Of a stretch of 9,220 nucleotides of DNA, positions 5,501-9,220 are shown piece by piece. Under the pieces are notes generated by a model. The model made no database searches. It had not been told where the DNA came from and was given only the letters and a program-made list of their open reading frames with translations. Origin of the DNA: an uncultured Collinsella sp. GTDB taxonomy: Bacteria > Actinomycetota > Coriobacteriia > Coriobacteriales > Coriobacteriaceae. Within the stretch, counting starts at the first letter, position 1. Each line of letters begins with the position of its first letter. A program made the position numbers and the translations under genes. Where the stretch lies: the NCBI GenBank assembly GCA_900756725.1, contig CAAELJ010000101.1, positions 1 to 9,220 on the forward strand. Direction: 5' to 3'.

Positions 5501-6202
5501 TTACAGCCCGCGAATCCGTACGGCCTCGGGAGGAAACTCCTGCTCGCCGGCATCGGTCTTGATAGTCGCGCGGCCCCAGATGTCCAGGCCCGCAAACACG
5601 CCGACCGCAAGCGGCAGGCCGTTGGGCGACACCGCCGCAACTTGGCGGCCCAGCAGCGGCACCATATCGAAATACTCGCCCAACACGGGGGCCAGCGGAC
5701 CGGCAGCGCCCTGCGGCGTGTTGGCAACAGCCGCCCAGGCGTCCACGCGGGTCAGCACGGCGGCAGCCAACTCCTCGACCAGCGCTTCGTCGGCCGCATC
5801 CACACCGAGCTCGCTCAGCGCCGAACGTTCAATATCCACCGTCACGGCACCGAACATGCCCGCAGCGCCGGCGCCGCCGTTGACGGCGACGCGCGCGAAC
5901 GACGTCTCAAACGCAGGCGCGCCGCACACGATATTGCTCGGCCACTCAATGCCCACCTTGCCGGCAAGGTCCAGGCCCGGCGTCGACACCGTGCCCACGA
6001 GCGCGTCCATCACGCCCATCGCCGCCACAAACGGCAGGCCGTGGAAGGCATGCATGTTCACGTCCGGGCGCACGACCAGCGAAAACGTCAACGACGTCTC
6101 GCCCGCGCTCCAAGCGCACCAGCCCGCGGACGCACCCTCGCGGCCCGCGTCGCGCGCGGCGTCAAGCTCGGTGCCAACGGCCACAGCATTCATCTCAATC
6201 AT
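5501..6202 (-). CDS. Biotin-protein-ligase-fold protein lacking ligase signature motifs
   Basis: The 233 residues follow the order of a BPL/LplA/LipB catalytic domain plus the small C-terminal BPL domain. TELDAARDAGREG (11-23) matches the start of the ligase domain, and TSLTFSLVVRPDV (36-48) with the next helix (FVAAMGVMDAL, 58-68) matches the strand after the nucleotide loop. KVGIEWPSNIVC (82-93) sits where KWPNDI is expected. GLPLAVGVFAGLDIWGRATIKT (195-216) plus EAVRIRG matches the C-terminal SH3-like domain. However, the biotin/AMP loop GRGRxGRxW is missing between residues 27 and 36, a loss of about 20 residues. KWPND has become EWPSN, the usual Lys of the KxxGIL segment is not seen, and GIGxN has become FGAVTVD. 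No N-terminal DNA-binding domain is present. It is therefore probably not a working biotin ligase; a binding or structural role is possible. The start ATG directly follows the FolP-FolK stop (TAGATG), which suggests translational coupling. Confidence 0.7.
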   Translation of the reverse strand: MIEMNAVAVGTELDAARDAGREGASAGWCAWSAGETSLTFSLVVRPDVNMHAFHGLPFVAAMGVMDALVGTVSTPGLDLAGKVGIEWPSNIVCGAPAFETSFARVAVNGGAGAAGMFGAVTVDIERSALSELGVDAADEALVEELAAAVLTRVDAWAAVANTPQGAAGPLAPVLGEYFDMVPLLGRQVAAVSPNGLPLAVGVFAGLDIWGRATIKTDAGEQEFPPEAVRIRGL

Positions 6203-7930
6203 CTACATACGCCCCAATTCGCCCACGATATGGCCTACGCGGTCCTCGGGCTCCTTGACCTCGACGCCGTTGTAGCGGAAGAACCGCGCCGGGTCGTGCA
6301 TCAGATCCTCGAGCGGCACCAGTACAAAGTCGCGCTCGCCAATGAGCGGATGCGGCAGGCGCAGCTTTTTGCCGCCATGGATCTCGCCGTCCATCCACAG
6401 CAGGTCCAGGTCGATGGTGCGCGGACCGTTGACCTTGGCCTTCTTGGAGCGGTCGCGCCCCAGCTCAGCCTCGATCTTCATAAGCTCGTCGAGCAGCACC
6501 AGCGGCGCCAGCTCGGTCTTGATCTCGATGACGGCGTTGGCAAACGCATCTTGGCGCGTCTCGTAGGCCGGCTCGCTCTCGTAGATGCGCGAGCAGTTGG
6601 ACACGCAGGTGAGCGGAATCTCGGCGATCATGTCGCGTGCGGCGCGGATGTTGTCGCAACGATGCCCCAGGTTGGAGCCCACGGCCACAAACGCACGGCG
6701 CGGTTGCGGCTTGGCGACAGCCCAGTAACCGTTCAGGAACTGCGCAAAGCCGGTAACGTCGTGCACGCGCACGATGTTGGCACCGGCCTGGATAGCGCCC
6801 AGGCACACGCCAAACGTGGCGGCATCGCGCGCGGCCGCCTCGGTCACGCCCGAGACGGCGCCCACAAAACGCTTGCGCGACACGGCGCACATGAGCGGAT
6901 AGCCCAGCGACGCCATCTTGGCGGTCTCGCGCTGGATGACGATGTCCTCGTTGGCCGTCTTGCCAAAGCCCGAACCGGGATCGATGCAGATGCGGTCGCG
7001 CGACACGCCGGCATGGATGAGCGTGCGGGCCTGGTCGGACAGAAAGCCCATGACGCGGCGCATGATGGGCGCCGAATCGGGCAGGGTAAAGCGGCGGAGC
7101 TGAGAGGTGGGCACGTAGGCCTCCTCGCGGCGGGCGCTGCGGCGCATCATGGCGGCCAGGTGGTCATTGGGCTCCAGCGCGGGCTCAGGGGTCGCGACGG
7201 CCTCGGCGACAGGGATAGCCTGCTCGGCGGCCGGCGTCTCTTGCTTCCGCTCGTCCGTGGGCTCGGGCGCGGGCTCCGGATCGCCAAACGGCAGCGAGGG
7301 CTGCACCACGCCGCCCGGCAGCTTGGCCTCCGTCTTGGGCTCGCCCAGCAACTTGCCACGGCGACGGCGGGCAGGCTTCTCGGCCTCGCGTGCAGCCTCG
7401 GCGGCCGCCTCGCGCGCCTTTTCGGCAACAAACGCCGCTGCCGAGGTATCGAGCTGCACCGTTGCATGCGTGCGCGTGGGCGCCGCGACCTCGCCGGCGT
7501 GCATCACGATGACACCGCAGGTGCTCGTCGCGACAAATTCGACCATCTTGGGGTCGGTGAAGCCCGTCACGTCGTTGACGATCGAGGCGCCGCAGCGCAC
7601 GGCAGCCTTGGCAACCGCCACGTGGCGCGTGTCGATCGAGACGATGGCGCCCTCTTTGGCCAGCGCGCGCACCACGGGCAGCACGCGGCGCGCCTCCTCG
7701 TCGGGGTTGACCGGGGTAAATCCGGGGCGCGTGGATTCGCCGCCCACGTCGATGATGTCGGCGCCGGCGTCGAGCATCGCCAGGCCGTACTCGATGGCGG
7801 CATCCGGGTCGAAGTGCTCCCCGCCGTCACTAAACGAATCGGGCGTCACGTTGAGGACGCCCATGATGCGCGGGCGGTCAAAGCTGAGCTCGTACTTTCC
7901 GCACCGCCATGTCTTACTATCGTTCGCCAT
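6203..7930 (-). CDS. folP/folK: Dihydropteroate synthase-HPPK fusion (FolP-FolK)
   Basis: The 575-residue protein joins two consecutive folate enzymes: HPPK (FolK) pyrophosphorylates 6-hydroxymethyl-dihydropterin, and DHPS (FolP) condenses the product with p-aminobenzoate. The DHPS part (about 20-405) has NVTPDSFSDGG (27-37), DVGGESTRPG (61-70), SIDTRH (98-103), NDVTG (119-123), DPGSGFGKT (317-325), SRKRFVG (351-357) and RVHDV (388-392). The HPPK part (about 411-575) has FVAVGSNLGHR (414-424), YESEPAYETRQDAFANAV (450-467) and GRDR...NGPRTIDLDLL (491-511). Between MHAGEVAAP (143-151) and LPDSAPIM (283-290) lies a ~130-residue insert rich in Ala, Glu, Pro and Lys/Arg, probably disordered. It falls in the loop that is normally short in DHPS. 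The FolP-then-FolK order is the reverse of the HPPK-DHPS fusions of fungi and plants. The ATG at 7930 is chosen because AGGAGG lies 6 bases upstream; the open frame to 7993 encodes an unrelated Arg/Ala-rich tail. Confidence 0.92.
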   Translation of the reverse strand: MANDSKTWRCGKYELSFDRPRIMGVLNVTPDSFSDGGEHFDPDAAIEYGLAMLDAGADIIDVGGESTRPGFTPVNPDEEARRVLPVVRALAKEGAIVSIDTRHVAVAKAAVRCGASIVNDVTGFTDPKMVEFVATSTCGVIVMHAGEVAAPTRTHATVQLDTSAAAFVAEKAREAAAEAAREAEKPARRRRGKLLGEPKTEAKLPGGVVQPSLPFGDPEPAPEPTDERKQETPAAEQAIPVAEAVATPEPALEPNDHLAAMMRRSARREEAYVPTSQLRRFTLPDSAPIMRRVMGFLSDQARTLIHAGVSRDRICIDPGSGFGKTANEDIVIQRETAKMASLGYPLMCAVSRKRFVGAVSGVTEAAARDAATFGVCLGAIQAGANIVRVHDVTGFAQFLNGYWAVAKPQPRRAFVAVGSNLGHRCDNIRAARDMIAEIPLTCVSNCSRIYESEPAYETRQDAFANAVIEIKTELAPLVLLDELMKIEAELGRDRSKKAKVNGPRTIDLDLLWMDGEIHGGKKLRLPHPLIGERDFVLVPLEDLMHDPARFFRYNGVEVKEPEDRVGHIVGELGRM

Positions 7931-7936
7931 GAACAT

Positions 7937-7942
7937 CCTCCT
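7937..7942 (-). promoter_or_regulatory. Ribosome binding site deciding the folP/folK start
   Basis: AGGAGG on the minus strand lies 6 bases before the ATG at 7930-7928. The in-frame ATG at 7936 touches the site and is too close, and the outermost ATG at 7993 has no such site. Confidence 0.85.
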
Positions 7943-7954
7943 AAAATGCCCGCG

Positions 7955-7977
7955 CCGCCGCGCTCGGGCGCAGGCGG
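7955..7977 (-). promoter_or_regulatory. G/C-rich hairpin in the folP/folK leader
   Basis: CCGCC-GCGC (7955-7963) pairs with GCGC-A-GGCGG (7968-7977), a 9-bp stem with one bulged A and a 4-base loop. It ends 12 bases before the ribosome site on the minus strand. A TACAAT -10-like hexamer (8010-8005, minus) lies just upstream without a clear -35. The hairpin could be a leftover cobB terminator (an ATTTTA tract follows only after 7 bases) or an attenuating leader structure. Confidence 0.4.
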
Positions 7978-8024
7978 CGGGGTCGCTTTGCAATCAGTCT
8001 TTCTATTGTATCCGCGCAAACGGG

Positions 8025-8777
8025 CTAGAACGCAAACGCGGCCGCGATGTCGCAAGAAATCAGCAGGTCGGCATTTGCATCCTGATCGGTGGGAGTAAGA
8101 TTGCAAATGGCCAGCGTATCGCCGGTAAAGTAGCGCGTAAGGCCCGCCGCCGGATACACCACGAGCGAGGTCCCGCCCACGATGAGGGCATCGGCCTCGG
8201 CGATGGCGGCGACGGCGCCGGTCAGCACGCGCTCATCGAGCGGCTCCTCGTAGAGCACCACATCGGGCTTAATGCGCCCTCCGCACGCAGGACACACGGG
8301 CACGCCCGCGGCGTCCTCGTGCTCGCGCGAGCAAATCCACTCGGCGCTATAGACCGCGCCGCACGACTGGCAAATGTTTCGATGGACCGATCCGTGCAGC
8401 TCAAACACACGCTGCGAGCCGGCCATCTGATGCAGACCGTCGATATTTTGCGTCACCACGGCATTTAGCTTTCCGGCGCGCTCCAGCTCGGCCAGCTTGG
8501 CGTGGCAGTGGTTGGGCTTGGCGTTAAGGGCGATCATCTTGGTCCGGTAGAAGTCGAAAAACTCCGCCGGATGCGCCTCGTAGAAGCTGTGCGAGAGCAT
8601 AGTCTCGGGCGGATAGGAAAACCGCTGGTGATACAGGCCGTCTATGCTGCGGAAATCGGGGATGCCGCTTGCCGTGGAAACACCCGCGCCGCCAAAGAAG
8701 ACCACGCGCTCGTGGGTGCCGAACAGCTCCGCCAGCGCGGCGGAGGCCTGCTTGGGATCCGTTATTGCCTGCGTCAT
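8025..8777 (-). CDS. cobB: NAD-dependent protein deacylase, Sir2 family
   Basis: The 250-residue sirtuin removes acyl groups from protein lysines using NAD, releasing nicotinamide and O-acyl-ADP-ribose. NAD-binding GGAGVSTASGIPDFRS (29-44), TQNIDGLH (109-116), the catalytic His128 in ELHGS, and GGTSLVVYPAA (201-211) are all present. The structural zinc site is complete with C136-x2-C139 and C162-x2-C165. The length is normal for bacterial single-domain sirtuins. The ATG at 8777 is chosen because GGAGG lies 6 bases upstream and the family N-terminus begins there; the frame is open to 8828, but that extension has no ribosome site. The gene is first in a minus-strand run with folP/folK, about 94 bp before it. 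Whether they share a transcript is unclear. It is divergent from the exonuclease III gene. Confidence 0.95.
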   Translation of the reverse strand: MTQAITDPKQASAALAELFGTHERVVFFGGAGVSTASGIPDFRSIDGLYHQRFSYPPETMLSHSFYEAHPAEFFDFYRTKMIALNAKPNHCHAKLAELERAGKLNAVVTQNIDGLHQMAGSQRVFELHGSVHRNICQSCGAVYSAEWICSREHEDAAGVPVCPACGGRIKPDVVLYEEPLDERVLTGAVAAIAEADALIVGGTSLVVYPAAGLTRYFTGDTLAICNLTPTDQDANADLLISCDIAAAFAF

Positions 8778-8783
8778 ATGAGT

Positions 8784-8788
8784 CCTCC
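8784..8788 (-). promoter_or_regulatory. Ribosome binding site deciding the cobB start
   Basis: GGAGG on the minus strand lies 6 bases ahead of the ATG at 8777-8775, whereas nothing comparable precedes the in-frame ATG at 8828. Confidence 0.8.
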
Positions 8789-8808
8789 GTCCTTGTTGGT
8801 CGGGCAGC

Positions 8809-8826
8809 GTTGGGCGCTGTCCCAAC
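8809..8826. repeat. 6-bp dyad in the cobB / exonuclease III divergent region
   Basis: GTTGGG (8809-8814) and CCCAAC (8821-8826) are reverse complements around 6 bases, about 30 bp upstream of the cobB ATG. It could be a leader hairpin or an operator. The dyad is short enough to be chance in G/C-rich sequence. Confidence 0.3.
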
Positions 8827-8877
8827 ACGCAGCCTTTGGGTCAGCATGCGCGGAGCCCACCACCGCCCCTGTTGCGC

Positions 8878-8883
8878 TAATCT
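8878..8883 (+). promoter_or_regulatory. Candidate -10 element of the exonuclease III gene
   Basis: TAATCT lies 30 bp before the start codon in a locally A/T-richer patch. No good -35 is visible at the normal distance, and no convincing cobB promoter is seen on the other strand of this gap. Confidence 0.3.
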
Positions 8884-8913
8884 TAAGCCTGCCAACCCCG
8901 TCGAAAGGACACC

Positions 8914-9220
8914 ATGCCTCAGACTTACACTTTCGCCTCGTGGAACGTCAACGGCCTGCGCGCCGTGCTCAAAAAGGACCCGAGCTTTATCCAGATCGCG
9001 CAGGAGCTCGACGTCGATATCCTGGCGCTGCAGGAGACCAAGCTGCAAGAGGGCCAGGTCGATATTGACCTGGCCGGCTATCATCAAACCTGGAGCTACG
9101 CCGAGCGTAAAGGCTATTCGGGCACCGCGGTCTTTAGCCGCCAGGAACCGCTGCGCGTGCTACGCGCCGACGCGCTGCTACCCTACGCCGGCGAGGGCGA
9201 GGCAGCCGAGCTCGTCGCCC
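8914..9220 (+). CDS. xthA: Exodeoxyribonuclease III (partial, cut by window end)
   Basis: The first 102 codons of an AP endonuclease/exonuclease III of the EEP superfamily are present; the frame is open to the last base, so the gene continues outside the window. Conserved features are SWNVNGLRA (9-17), whose N11 corresponds to a metal-site Asn, LQETKL (39-44), whose E41 is the metal-binding Glu, and KGYSGTAVFSR (66-76). The family cuts DNA 5' to abasic sites and has 3'-to-5' exonuclease and 3'-phosphatase activity in base-excision repair. The ATG is preceded by AAAGGA (8904-8909) 4 bases upstream. The early motifs resemble the ExoA-like (SWN) branch more than E. coli XthA (SFN). The catalytic Asp and His motifs lie beyond the edge and cannot be checked. 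Confidence 0.93.
   Translation, partial: MPQTYTFASWNVNGLRAVLKKDPSFIQIAQELDVDILALQETKLQEGQVDIDLAGYHQTWSYAERKGYSGTAVFSRQEPLRVLRADALLPYAGEGEAAELVA

Noticed and set aside
7931..7993. Longer start for the FolP-FolK protein
   Set aside because: The extension is Arg/Ala-rich, spans the leader hairpin, and lacks a ribosome site; AGGAGG fits the ATG at 7930.
5444..8098. Very long plus-strand open frame (884 codons) opposite the ligase-fold and folP/folK genes
   Set aside because: It is Arg/His/Gly-rich antisense translation spanning several real genes and a convergent terminator zone, with no domain I recognise.
8778..8828. Longer start for the sirtuin
   Set aside because: No ribosome site precedes it, and GGAGG sits correctly for the ATG at 8777.

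Overview
The window looks like chromosome of a high-GC gut anaerobe of the class Coriobacteriia, most like Collinsella. This is an inference from the base composition, the large Fe-S/flavin ene-reductase, the DUF4143-type ATPase and the overall style of the genes. I could not run a taxonomic search.

Left part (1-3783, all minus strand). An AAA_14/DUF4143 ATPase (75-1379) is preceded by four identical 12-bp direct repeats with an exact 23-bp period (1439-1519). Upstream of that, separated by a strong intrinsic terminator, lies a two-domain Old Yellow Enzyme-type NADH:flavin oxidoreductase with a 4Fe-4S motif and FAD/NAD modules (1615-3645). Its barrel lacks the usual active-site tyrosine segment.

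Middle (3784-4526, no protein gene). A very regular array holds ten 15-bp arms in alternating orientation, spaced 40-41 bp apart, making five 55-bp inverted-repeat units. Next comes a minus-strand initiator tRNA(fMet) with its own promoter and terminator, then the promoter region of coaX.

Right part (4527-9220). coaX (type III pantothenate kinase, plus strand) converges on a three-gene minus-strand cluster: cobB (sirtuin), a FolP-FolK fusion carrying a ~130-residue low-complexity insert, and a biotin-ligase-fold protein that has lost the ligase signature motifs. The convergent gap at 5301-5500 holds three hairpins, one of them a 43-bp dyad with perfect 21-bp arms. At the right edge the start of an exonuclease III gene (plus strand) diverges from cobB and is cut by the window end.

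Together the right half is cofactor housekeeping: CoA, folate, NAD-dependent deacylation and a relic or repurposed biotin-ligase fold. The features most worth a second look are the two repeat arrays, the degenerate ligase, the domain-inserted FolP-FolK fusion and the altered ene-reductase active site.
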